Shown piece by piece: positions 8,004 through 13,127 of a DNA stretch of 17,305 nucleotides. The notes beneath the pieces were generated by a model. It made no database searches, was not told the DNA's origin, and saw only the letters and a program-made list of their open reading frames with translations. Origin of the DNA: Faecalibacterium sp. UBA1819 (GTDB taxonomy: Bacteria; Bacillota; Clostridia; Oscillospirales; Ruminococcaceae); contig DCEX01000026.1 in NCBI GenBank assembly GCA_002315015.1, positions 1-17,305 on the forward strand, given 5' to 3'. Numbering within the stretch: the first letter of the stretch is position 1; every line of letters starts with the position of its first letter. Position numbers and translations under genes: made by a program.

Positions 8004-8459
8004 TTAAGACGCCGCCAGCACGCCCGCCGCGCGCAGAGCCGCAAGCAGGGCGTCAAACTCTGCCTTGGTGGGCTGTTCGCCCGCGGCATCGGCAACGGCT
8101 GCCGCTTGTTTGACAAGCCCCAGTGCTTCTTTGGTGGCGGCGGTGGTTTTGTCCACTTTCTCGGAAAGCTTTGTGCCCACTGCCTGTGCGTCGGCTGCCT
8201 TTCCTGCTTGCGCAAGGGTTGCATCTACGGTTAAAGCGGCGCTTTTGTCCAGCTTTTCCGCGAGCTTATCGCCCACGGTTTTGGCGTCGGCCGCCTGGCC
8301 TTCCTGCGTCAGCGTTTTGTCGATGGAAACGGACGCACCGCCGCCGCTTTCGGGATAGTTCTGTGCAAGGTCGGCAATGAGGGCGGCAATGTTCGTTTCG
8401 GTGCTGTCATGCGTGGTGATTTTTTTGTACAACTTTTGCAAAGCCTGTGAAATCGTCAT
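8004..8459 (-). CDS. Head-fibre-like protein with two 29-residue repeats
   Basis: This 151-residue Ala/Lys/Asp-rich protein lies just after the major capsid gene. A helical N-terminus (1-35) and a Gly-rich hinge (39-43) lead into two similar repeats, 45-73 and 77-105, with pattern '(S/T)(I/V)D-x-TL-x-Q-x-G-x-AADA-x-x-VG-x-KL-x-EK-x-DK'. The C-terminal segment 'PTKAEFDALLAALRAAGVLA' (130-149) is a typical end of phage head-fibre proteins (phi29 gp8.5-like family), which decorate the capsid. The ATG at 8459 follows AAGGAGGCGTGACGC. The family assignment comes from synteny and composition; trimeric fibre structure is inference. Confidence 0.7.
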   Translation of the reverse strand: MTISQALQKLYKKITTHDSTETNIAALIADLAQNYPESGGGASVSIDKTLTQEGQAADAKTVGDKLAEKLDKSAALTVDATLAQAGKAADAQAVGTKLSEKVDKTTAATKEALGLVKQAAAVADAAGEQPTKAEFDALLAALRAAGVLAAS

Positions 8460-8472
8460 GCGTCACGCCTCC

Positions 8473-9654
8473 TTATTCCGCTTTAGCGGGAAATTTCACT
8501 GTCACATCCTTGGTGCCGTCGGAGATTTCCACCTCGCCCGTCATAGTACGGTAGCCGCTTGCCTTGACGTTGTACGGGTATACACCGTTGCGCAGGTGGA
8601 ATACCGCCTTGCCGCTCTCGTTCGTTTTCAGGATTGCGCCGTTGACGTTCACGGTTGCGCCCTTGACAGCGGTGCTTTCGTTATCCTGCACGGTGAAGGT
8701 GGCGGCGTAGTCGGTGACGGGTGTACCCGGCTCAATGTAGGCAAAGGGGACGTTTGCGCGGTCGGGGTTCAGACGTGTTGCGGGGTTCGGCAGTGCCCAG
8801 CCCATGCGGAAGGTGACGCGCAGCGCAATCATGTCCTGCTGTGCCAGGTTGTAGACGATTGCCTTGCTCTCCGGGTCTTGGATGACACCCTCGGTAAGAA
8901 TCTTCGTCTGAATATCCTGACGGATGGCAAAAACGAGTTGTTTCCAGTTGCCCGCCACCATTTGCGCAACAGAGGGGTCAAACGCGCCGTTTGCGGGAAA
9001 GTACATGGGCGCACCGTCCAGCGCATAGCGCGTGGCGCCCTGCATATCGGTGACGAAAATCGGGCGCCCTGCGTCGTCCTTGATGCCGCGCATCGCCGCA
9101 CGTCCAGTCATGGCGGAAACAACGCCGTCCACGGTATAGCCCGCGCCTTCTACTTTTCCGAACAGTCCGTTTGCGCCAAGAAGGGAATCATAACTAATGC
9201 CGCCCGTGACATTGTTGCCCGCCTGTCGAGCCAGCGTCACAAGGTCGCTTTGCCAAACCGAGGGACGGTTGATGCCAAAAATGACGGCCTTGTCGACGGC
9301 CTCTCCAATGGCTTCGCTCACGCGCGGGGTCACCTCACCGATGATGTCAAAATCTGCGTCATTGACAACGGCTTCGGGAATGGGCACGATGACCGCCAGC
9401 TCTCCGGCGTCAATATATACGTTGTCCCATGCCTGTTGGCTGGTCTGCTTGTATCCGGTGTCGCCGTTTACCCAGTATGCCATGGGCAGCATGGACAGAA
9501 CAGGAACGCGCGTCTGGTTGCTGGTCATATTGGGCAAGCGTCTGCCCAGCTGCATCACTACCGAATTTTTCGGCGTGTCCTGCATGATTTCTTTGACGAC
9601 CTGCTGATTGATGGTGGCTTCGGCGTCATGTCTTAAAATTGCGTTTACTGCCAT
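8473..9654 (-). CDS. Major capsid protein, HK97 fold, with C-terminal Ig-like domain
   Basis: The protein has 393 residues. Residues ~1-306 form the shell subunit: N-terminal arm, 'VPVLSMLPMAYWVNGDTGYK' (50-69), 'VPIPEAVVNDADFDI' (90-104) and 'ALRVTFRMGWALPNP' (277-291) are standard phage capsid family signatures. Residues ~312-390 form a separate beta domain ('DYAATFTVQDNES...AVKGATVNV...GVYPYNVKASGY') resembling carboxypeptidase-regulatory/PEGA-like Ig folds, likely exposed on the capsid surface. The N-terminus lacks a long delta domain, consistent with a separate scaffold gene next door. The ATG at 9654 follows AAAAGGAGTTGTAAATT. The gene is intact although the packaging genes are gone. 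Confidence 0.9.
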   Translation of the reverse strand: MAVNAILRHDAEATINQQVVKEIMQDTPKNSVVMQLGRRLPNMTSNQTRVPVLSMLPMAYWVNGDTGYKQTSQQAWDNVYIDAGELAVIVPIPEAVVNDADFDIIGEVTPRVSEAIGEAVDKAVIFGINRPSVWQSDLVTLARQAGNNVTGGISYDSLLGANGLFGKVEGAGYTVDGVVSAMTGRAAMRGIKDDAGRPIFVTDMQGATRYALDGAPMYFPANGAFDPSVAQMVAGNWKQLVFAIRQDIQTKILTEGVIQDPESKAIVYNLAQQDMIALRVTFRMGWALPNPATRLNPDRANVPFAYIEPGTPVTDYAATFTVQDNESTAVKGATVNVNGAILKTNESGKAVFHLRNGVYPYNVKASGYRTMTGEVEISDGTKDVTVKFPAKAE

Positions 9655-9674
9655 AATTTACAACTCCTTTTTTG

Positions 9675-10214
9675 TTATGTGGTTGCGCCGAATGCGGCGC
9701 GGATGGCGGCGTTGGCGCGGTCGCGGTCGGTCGCTCCGCCCGATGCGCCCGGCGTAGCTGCGGAAAAGCGCGGGGGAGGGGTGTTGTCTTCCTCCTGCCG
9801 GAAGGCGGCGGGGTCACTTTCCCGGTAGGCTTTCACAAAGTCGTCAAAGCCGAGGAATTTGCCGTCCTGCAAGGGCAGTTCTTTTGCCGCAAAATCGGCA
9901 AGGAACGCTCGCTTTGCGCTCTCGCTGGAAAATTGCAGTGCGGCCGCACATTCTTTTGCTGCAAAGTCGCGGCGCAGGGCGTTTACCTTGCTTTCCGCAT
10001 CCCTCTTCGCTTGTTCCGCCTTTGCCTTCCACTCCGGGTCATAGCCCTGCAAGGTCTTGTTTGCCTCGCCCAGCTGTGTTTCCAGCTGACCTTTTTCTGC
10101 TTTCAGCGTGGAAATAGTCTGAGATTGCTTTTGTATCTCGGCGGCGTGCAGCTCACACACTGCCTTGACCTGCTCAGCGGAAAGGCCCAGCTTTTCCAAT
10201 TCTTTCTCGTTCAT
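9675..10214 (-). CDS. Phage scaffolding protein (GP20-type)
   Basis: This 179-residue protein has a long coiled coil (about residues 10-95, including 'EIQKQSQTISTLKAEKGQLE') and an Ala/Lys-rich helical middle. The C-terminus is 'GFDDFVKAYRESDPAAFRQEE' followed by a Pro/Gly/Ser/Ala-rich tail ending 'RANAAIRAAFG'. This is the hallmark of Phage_GP20 scaffold proteins, which direct procapsid assembly and are then removed. It directly precedes the capsid gene, as expected. The ATG at 10214 follows GAAAGGAGAACTTT. The gene sits just downstream of a fold-back element and two terminators. Confidence 0.88.
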   Translation of the reverse strand: MNEKELEKLGLSAEQVKAVCELHAAEIQKQSQTISTLKAEKGQLETQLGEANKTLQGYDPEWKAKAEQAKRDAESKVNALRRDFAAKECAAALQFSSESAKRAFLADFAAKELPLQDGKFLGFDDFVKAYRESDPAAFRQEEDNTPPPRFSAATPGASGGATDRDRANAAIRAAFGATT

Positions 10215-10238
10215 AAAGTTCTCCTTTCTGTGATCTGC

Positions 10239-10401
10239 AGGGCGTTTCTGAAAACAAAGAAATGCACAGATTTTTCGTAAGCTGTAAGAGAGTGCAAGGC
10301 AAAAAGCGCAGAAATCCTTTGTGGATTTCGAGCATTTTTAACGAAGCAATCACCACACCTTGTAGAAAAATCGGAAAATTTCGACTTTTCAGAAAGCCCC
10401 T
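10239..10401. repeat. 163-bp fold-back (MITE-like) palindromic element
   Basis: The ends are inverted copies: 10239-10254 (AGGGCGTTTCTGAAAA) against 10386-10401, with 14 of 16 positions matching. Symmetry continues inward: GATTTTTC at 10269-10276 pairs with GAAAAATC at 10365-10372, and GAAATCC (10311-10317) pairs with GGATTTC (10323-10329) around a TTTGT loop. The midpoint of the terminal repeats (10320) is exactly the centre of this loop, so the whole stretch is one long imperfect palindrome. It carries no ORF worth calling. No target-site duplication is evident. It could be a mobile fold-back element or a large regulatory RNA/DNA structure. Confidence 0.7.
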
Positions 10402-10405
10402 TAAT

Positions 10406-10443
10406 AAAAAAGCCCGTTTCCTCCTCGTGCGGGGGAAATGGGC
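10406..10443 (-). terminator. Intrinsic terminator, minus strand (first copy of tandem pair nearest scaffold)
   Basis: On the minus strand, GCCCATTTCCCCC pairs with GGAGGAAACGGGC (two G·U-type mismatches) across a six-base loop and is followed by a run of T (plus-strand A-run 10406-10411). It would stop transcripts coming from the Cys-rich/YjcQ genes before the scaffold gene. Confidence 0.75.
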
Positions 10444-10448
10444 ATGAA

Positions 10449-10480
10449 AAAACTCACCGCCCGGCAGGACGGTGAGTTTT
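10449..10480. terminator. Perfect 11-bp hairpin terminator, bidirectional
   Basis: AAAACTCACCG (10449-10459) and CGGTGAGTTTT (10470-10480) form a perfect inverted repeat with a 10-base loop and T-runs on both sides. It lies immediately downstream of the Cys-rich gene ending at 10499 and about 6 bases from the next hairpin, forming a tandem terminator. Confidence 0.75.
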
Positions 10481-10498
10481 GATGCTGAAATTTTTAAA

Positions 10499-10687
10499 TT
10501 ACTCAGTGGGGGCTTGATACCATTTGCATTCTTCACAAACAACATTCGCATCTTTAATTGAAAAAGGCTCTAAAGCAAATTCCATATCGGTGTTATCGTC
10601 TCGGATATCTTGAACTACCCAACAATCTCCCCACAGAATAATTTTGTTAAACAAAGGACAGTTGTGCTGCGCATTAGGATGTCGCAT
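10499..10687 (-). CDS. Small Cys-rich phage protein (CPL...DC...CxxC)
   Basis: This 62-residue protein has four cysteines at 10, 22, 51 and 54, in pattern C-x11-C-x28-C-x2-C ('CPLF' first, 'CEECKWY' last), so a small zinc-binding knot is plausible. The protein at 11186-11392 shares the layout. Family and function are not recognised. The ATG at 10687 follows AAGGAGTAAAGTTT. It is followed by two terminators. Its location between capsid genes and minor capsid/toxin suggests a phage accessory gene rather than a structural one. Confidence 0.7.
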   Translation of the reverse strand: MRHPNAQHNCPLFNKIILWGDCWVVQDIRDDNTDMEFALEPFSIKDANVVCEECKWYQAPTE

Positions 10688-10853
10688 AAACTTTACTCCT
10701 TACTTTCGAGATAAGCGCCGTGTTGGCAATGCGCTTTTTGTTTGTGTGTTCAGTTTTGGGGTTGTGTGCGCTTGTGTGCGCGTTTTGGGGGTGTGGGAAT
10801 ATCTCTGTATTGCTCGGAGGTGAAATGCCTTAAAACGCAAATTTGATGGGGTT
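10688..10853. other. Non-coding gap with GT-rich tandem repeat
   Basis: This 166-base spacer lies between two minus-strand genes. Its plus strand from 10741 to 10797 is GT-rich, with TTTTGGGG at about 10754-10761 and TTTTGGGGG at 10783-10791. In minus sense there are two imperfect ~27-base copies of 'CACAC-CCCCAAAAC...CACACAA'. The minus-strand transcript would contain almost no G there and so be unstructured. No promoter could be assigned with confidence. Confidence 0.45.
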
Positions 10854-11171
10854 TTAAGTGATGACCTCTAAAACGCCTTTTGCGATGTCGGCGGCTTTTT
10901 TCATCATGCTGTTCTCACTGAGATATTCCAGCCCCTTCAAGGTAATGCGCGGCGCAATGGGCGGTTGAATCTGCTGCGGCGTACGCGTGTAGCGCACCAC
11001 CTTGAGATTGTCAATATAGCCGGACTCCTGAAGCTGGATGAGCAGGGCGTGAAAGCGGTTTTCGTTCGTGCCGAACCGCTGAGCAGTGAAGCCCTCGCTG
11101 TCAAACTCTTCAAAATCCATTGCGTCACGCAGATGCTTCAAAATGCGGTAGATAATCCGAAAGTCGTCCAT
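10854..11171 (-). CDS. YjcQ-like winged-helix protein
   Basis: This 105-residue protein starts at ATG 11171, which has TAAGCAGGAGG at good spacing; a longer frame from 11228 runs back into the neighbouring gene and lacks a site. It begins 'MDDFRIIYRILKHLRDAMDF' and ends with a wing-like segment 'ITLKGLEYLSENSMMKKAADIAKG'. This arrangement (helix, 'RF...LLxxLQESGYI', then 'ITLKGxEYLxEN') matches the YjcQ family, small winged-helix proteins common in Bacillota prophages. The wHTH fold suggests DNA binding or regulation, but no target or function is established. It lies between the two Cys-rich genes and is probably cotranscribed with them. Confidence 0.78.
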   Translation of the reverse strand: MDDFRIIYRILKHLRDAMDFEEFDSEGFTAQRFGTNENRFHALLIQLQESGYIDNLKVVRYTRTPQQIQPPIAPRITLKGLEYLSENSMMKKAADIAKGVLEVIT

Positions 11172-11185
11172 GAAAAACCTCCTGC

Positions 11186-11392
11186 TTAGTAGTCGCGAAA
11201 TGGGCACGCTTCGCAGATTTCCTTCCAATCCGGCTTAACCTTGAATCGTGCGGGAATAGAACTTTCTGAAATGCTTTGATTTTCTAAACAGTCGATATTC
11301 TCGATAAAAGAATCGACCAGCGGGCACTTGACCTTCTGTGCAGTGCCGGTTTCATTCGGAATATATTCCACACCATGCAAATTATAAGCCAT
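11186..11392 (-). CDS. Small Cys-rich phage protein, paralogous layout to the one at 10499
   Basis: This 68-residue protein has cysteines at 23, 35, 60 and 63: C-x11-C-x24-C-x2-C, with 'CPLVDSFIENIDC' and 'KPDWKEICEACPF'. The first spacing (x11) is identical to that of the protein at 10499-10687, and both have 'CPL' and a terminal C-x2-C. The ATG at 11392 follows AGGTGATTAAAGAAA (minus strand) and overlaps the end of the upstream MuF-type fragment by 11 bases, so translation may be coupled. Possible zinc-binding accessory protein; function unknown. Confidence 0.7.
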   Translation of the reverse strand: MAYNLHGVEYIPNETGTAQKVKCPLVDSFIENIDCLENQSISESSIPARFKVKPDWKEICEACPFRDY

Positions 11393-11915
11393 TTTCTTTA
11401 ATCACCTCCATAAGAGTACGCATGTTCTCATCATATTCGTCTTGGGAGTATGCGGTTCTGATAGAATGACTTTTTATATCCACATAAACTGCTCCGTTTT
11501 CGCCGTAATATCTTTCAAATTGACCGTTCCATACGGTGACGGAGATTTTTGCTTCCAAAATCCATTGCTTTGCCTGCGCCTGTGTCACATTGTGTGCACG
11601 CTCTGCGTTAATGTGTTTGTCGTCAAATAATAGTGAATCAAGATCAATCGAGCGTGGGTTCAAATGGATTTGTGCAGCTTTTTTGAGGTTCCCCGCCTGA
11701 CGTATCTTTTCTATCAGTATATCATATTCTTTCTGCTTTTCAATATGTTTCACCGCCCAGCTTGCCTTACTCGCCGCACTTCGTCCAAAGCCCGCCACCT
11801 GTTCGCGGAAGTTATCCTGCCGCAAGCCGGTTTCTTTGAGAAAATCGTTCAGCTGCGTGCGGGCGCGGCGCAGCTTTACCGCGCTTTCGGCGGTGTCCTG
11901 TCCGGCGGTGTCTAT
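11382..11915 (-). pseudogene. 3' remnant of MuF/minor capsid protein 2 with BECR-fold RNase-like toxin domain
   Basis: The open frame continues upstream of the first possible start (TTG 11825), which has no ribosome site, up to about 11915; beyond that the reading is unrelated sequence to a stop at 11970. The first part ('AVKLRRARTQLNDFLKETGL' then 'DNFREQVAGFGRSA') is typical of the C-terminal portion of phage minor capsid protein 2, which sits at the portal and enters the cell. It is followed by a toxin-like domain: 'FDDKHINAERAHNVTQAQA' (His71, Arg76, His78 counting from TTG), 'KISVTVWNGQFERYYGENGA' and 'IRTAYSQDEYDE'. This pattern matches BECR-fold ribonuclease domains (PBECR/Ntox50 type) fused to MuF proteins. 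The N-terminal ~300+ residues are missing, so delivery should be lost. Exact toxin family is uncertain. Confidence 0.78.
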
Positions 11916-12159
11916 TGGAATTAGTAAAATAGAACTTCGTGCCGCCTTGCTATACTTGAAGGATAATAACTATATTGAATTCTTCAAGGCGTATGGGGGA
12001 AAAGAAGATAACGCTTTTCGGTTGACACATGAAGGCATACATTACAAGGAGATTAAGCGACTGAAATCTTGTGAGCGTTGGAAAGAACGCTTTTGGGGAT
12101 TTACAGTTGGTGTGTTGGTAACGCTTGTCTCTCAATTTATTTTAGAATGTTTATTATAA
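11916..12159 (+). pseudogene. Headless winged-helix/transmembrane phage protein
   Basis: From codon 11920 the frame reads as a real protein: 'ELRAALLYLKDNNYIEFFKA', a wing-like 'FRLTHEGIHYKEIKRLKSCE' and a C-terminal hydrophobic helix 'FWGFTVGVLVTLVSQFILEC' before the stop at 12157-12159. The wHTH-plus-C-terminal-TM shape is common among small prophage proteins of unknown function. Upstream codons of the same frame (11836-11919) are the antisense of the MuF gene and not part of the original protein. The N-terminus and promoter have therefore been lost at a deletion junction. Possibly still expressed from a fused frame, but no ribosome site is apparent. Confidence 0.65.
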
Positions 12160-12219
12160 AAGAAAAGTTTCTCCCAGTTGGAAGAATATTGAGATAGAAT
12201 ACACAAAAATTACCAAGAA

Positions 12220-12282
12220 GGAGTATGAAAAATACTCTTAAAACCATTGATGGGAGTATAAAAAAGGAGTATAGTATATACT
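12220..12282 (+). promoter_or_regulatory. hicA promoter with iterated GGAGTAT operator sites
   Basis: A sigma-A type promoter fits well: TTGATG (12247-12252), 17-base spacer, TATAGT (12270-12275). GGAGTAT half-sites occur at 12220-12226, 12253-12259 and 12266-12272, an inverted copy ATACTC lies at 12232-12237, and a 10-base palindrome AGTATATACT is at 12273-12282. These overlap the spacer and -10. HicB carries a likely ribbon-helix-helix domain, so autorepression is the natural reading. Confidence 0.6.
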
Positions 12283-12299
12283 GTAAGGAGGGGACAAAA

Positions 12300-12482
12300 G
12301 TGACTGCAAGAGAAATCTTAAAACAGCTTCATGCCGATGGTTGGCGCGAAGTTGAGGGCAGAACAAAAGGTTCCCATATTCAGCTCAAGCATCCAACAAA
12401 ACCGGGGAAAGTCACTGTTCCGGCTCATGGCGGTGACATTCCGGTTGGGACGCTCAAGAGCATAAAAAACAGGCGGGGCTAA
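12300..12482 (+). CDS. hicA: HicA-type mRNA interferase toxin, GTG start
   Basis: The protein has 60 residues from GTG 12300, preceded by TAAGGAGGGG at good spacing; the ATG-started extension from 12225 has no site and lies over the promoter. HicA cleaves translated mRNA and is blocked by HicB. Conserved features are 'REILKQLHADGWREVE' (4-19), the catalytic His in 'GSHIQLKHP' (His26) and 'VTVPAHGGDIPVGTLKSIK' (38-56), all as in the double-stranded-RNA-binding-like HicA fold. The length matches the family. The stop overlaps a hairpin, and hicB begins 30 bases downstream. Confidence 0.92.
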   Translation: MTAREILKQLHADGWREVEGRTKGSHIQLKHPTKPGKVTVPAHGGDIPVGTLKSIKNRRG

Positions 12483-12495
12483 AATAAGCCCCGCC
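12472..12495 (+). promoter_or_regulatory. Hairpin over hicA stop codon
   Basis: GGCGGGGCT and AGCCCCGCC form a perfect 9-bp stem with a loop of about six bases. The hairpin includes the hicA stop (TAA) and ends about 10 bases before the hicB ribosome site. It lacks a U-run, so it is more likely an mRNA processing, stability or translation-coupling element than a full terminator. Confidence 0.55.
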
Positions 12496-12512
12496 GCTAT
12501 AAAAGGAGTGGA

Positions 12513-12944
12513 ATGATGATGCGAAAACTCACCTACCTTGCAGTATTTGAACCCGCAGAAGATGGCGCATATTCTGTCTATTTCCCGGATTTACCCGGAT
12601 GTGTCAGCTGGGGAGCGGACTTTGAAACTGCTGTTTCTGAAGCGCAGGACGCGCTGGGGCTGCATATTTATGGAATGGAAAAAGACGGCGAAGCGTTGCC
12701 GCCCGCTTCTAAAAGGCCTGAAATCGACCCGGATACCGCGCCGGGCTATCTCGTCAGCCCTATATCTGTGTATCCCGAATTGGTTGCTGATGAAATTGAT
12801 AACCGCCGTGTCAAAATGAATGTGACCATTCCTGCGTGGGTGAAAGAGTTGGCCGTGGAAAAAGGGCTGAACAGCTCCCGTCTGCTGGAGGCTGCCATTC
12901 TTGACGCGGCACATGTACAGCGTCCGAATGTTCGGCACGCTTAA
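12513..12944 (+). CDS. hicB: HicB-type antitoxin with RNase H-like and ribbon-helix-helix domains
   Basis: This 143-residue protein neutralises HicA and usually represses the operon. The N-terminal partial RNase H-like domain has the family motif 'YSVYFPDLPGC' (20-30) followed by 'AVSEAQDALGLHI' (40-52). The C-terminal part, 'KMNVTIPAWVKELAVEKGLNSS' (within 101-122) and 'LLEAAI', looks like a ribbon-helix-helix DNA-binding domain. Three tandem ATG codons at 12513, 12516 and 12519 follow GGAG at 12505-12508; 12516 or 12519 have the better spacing. Order hicA-hicB is the usual one. Confidence 0.92.
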   Translation: MMMRKLTYLAVFEPAEDGAYSVYFPDLPGCVSWGADFETAVSEAQDALGLHIYGMEKDGEALPPASKRPEIDPDTAPGYLVSPISVYPELVADEIDNRRVKMNVTIPAWVKELAVEKGLNSSRLLEAAILDAAHVQRPNVRHA

Positions 12945-12971
12945 TCATTTTGGTAATGCCACCGAAATGAT
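12944..12971 (+). repeat. 11-bp inverted repeat just after hicB
   Basis: ATCATTTTGGT (12944-12954) and ACCGAAATGAT (12961-12971) pair over their full length with one G·U, with loop aatgcc. There is no T-run, so it is a 3'-end stabilising hairpin or a protein-binding palindrome rather than a clear terminator. Confidence 0.5.
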
Positions 12972-12983
12972 AACCTGAATGTT

Positions 12984-13024
12984 AAAAACAAAAAATCCCC
13001 CATCGGCGGCAACCGATGGGGGAT
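12984..13024 (-). terminator. Strong intrinsic terminator facing the minus strand, between hicB and integrase
   Basis: ATCCCCCATCGG (12995-13006) and CCGATGGGGGAT (13013-13024) form a perfect 12-bp stem. On the minus strand it is followed by ATTTTTTGTTTTT, an ideal U-tract. On the plus strand, the direction of both flanking genes, the stem is followed by 'aaaagag', which is poor for termination. No minus-strand gene ends here now. Confidence 0.7.
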
Positions 13025-13039
13025 AAAAGAGCAGCTTAC

Positions 13040-13108
13040 CCAATGAGGATAAACCAGCTTCAGCAACTGTGATTATACCTCATTTGGGCAGGCTTGTCAA
13101 ACTGCGCC
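13040..13108 (+). promoter_or_regulatory. Integrase leader with two inverted repeats
   Basis: CCAATGAGG near 13040-13048 faces CCTCATTTGG near 13078-13087 (one inserted base), and GGGCAG near 13085 faces CTGCGCCC near 13101-13108. The region directly precedes the integrase ribosome site (AAAAGGAGG). Plausible binding sites for a phage regulator or integrase; no clear promoter was identified. Confidence 0.35.
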
Positions 13109-13127
13109 CAAAAGGAGGTATTTTTTT

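Noticed and set aside
8377..9636. 419-residue plus-strand open frame
   Set aside because: It is antisense to the clear major capsid gene, His/Val/Arg-rich, without family motifs or ribosome site.
10174..10551. 125-residue minus-strand frame over the fold-back element
   Set aside because: It is formed by translating two terminators and a palindrome and overlaps the scaffold start; no ribosome site or protein-like pattern.
10741..10797. Telomere-like TTTTGGGG repeats
   Set aside because: Only two G-runs, widely spaced; no telomere, plasmid end or hairpin end structure follows.
11836..11919. ATG-started N-terminal extension of the plus-strand winged-helix gene
   Set aside because: These codons are the exact antisense of the MuF remnant, so they are a fusion artefact and not original protein.
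12225..12299. Upstream ATG start for hicA
   Set aside because: It would place coding sequence over the predicted promoter and operators and has poor spacing to a ribosome site; GTG 12300 fits family length.
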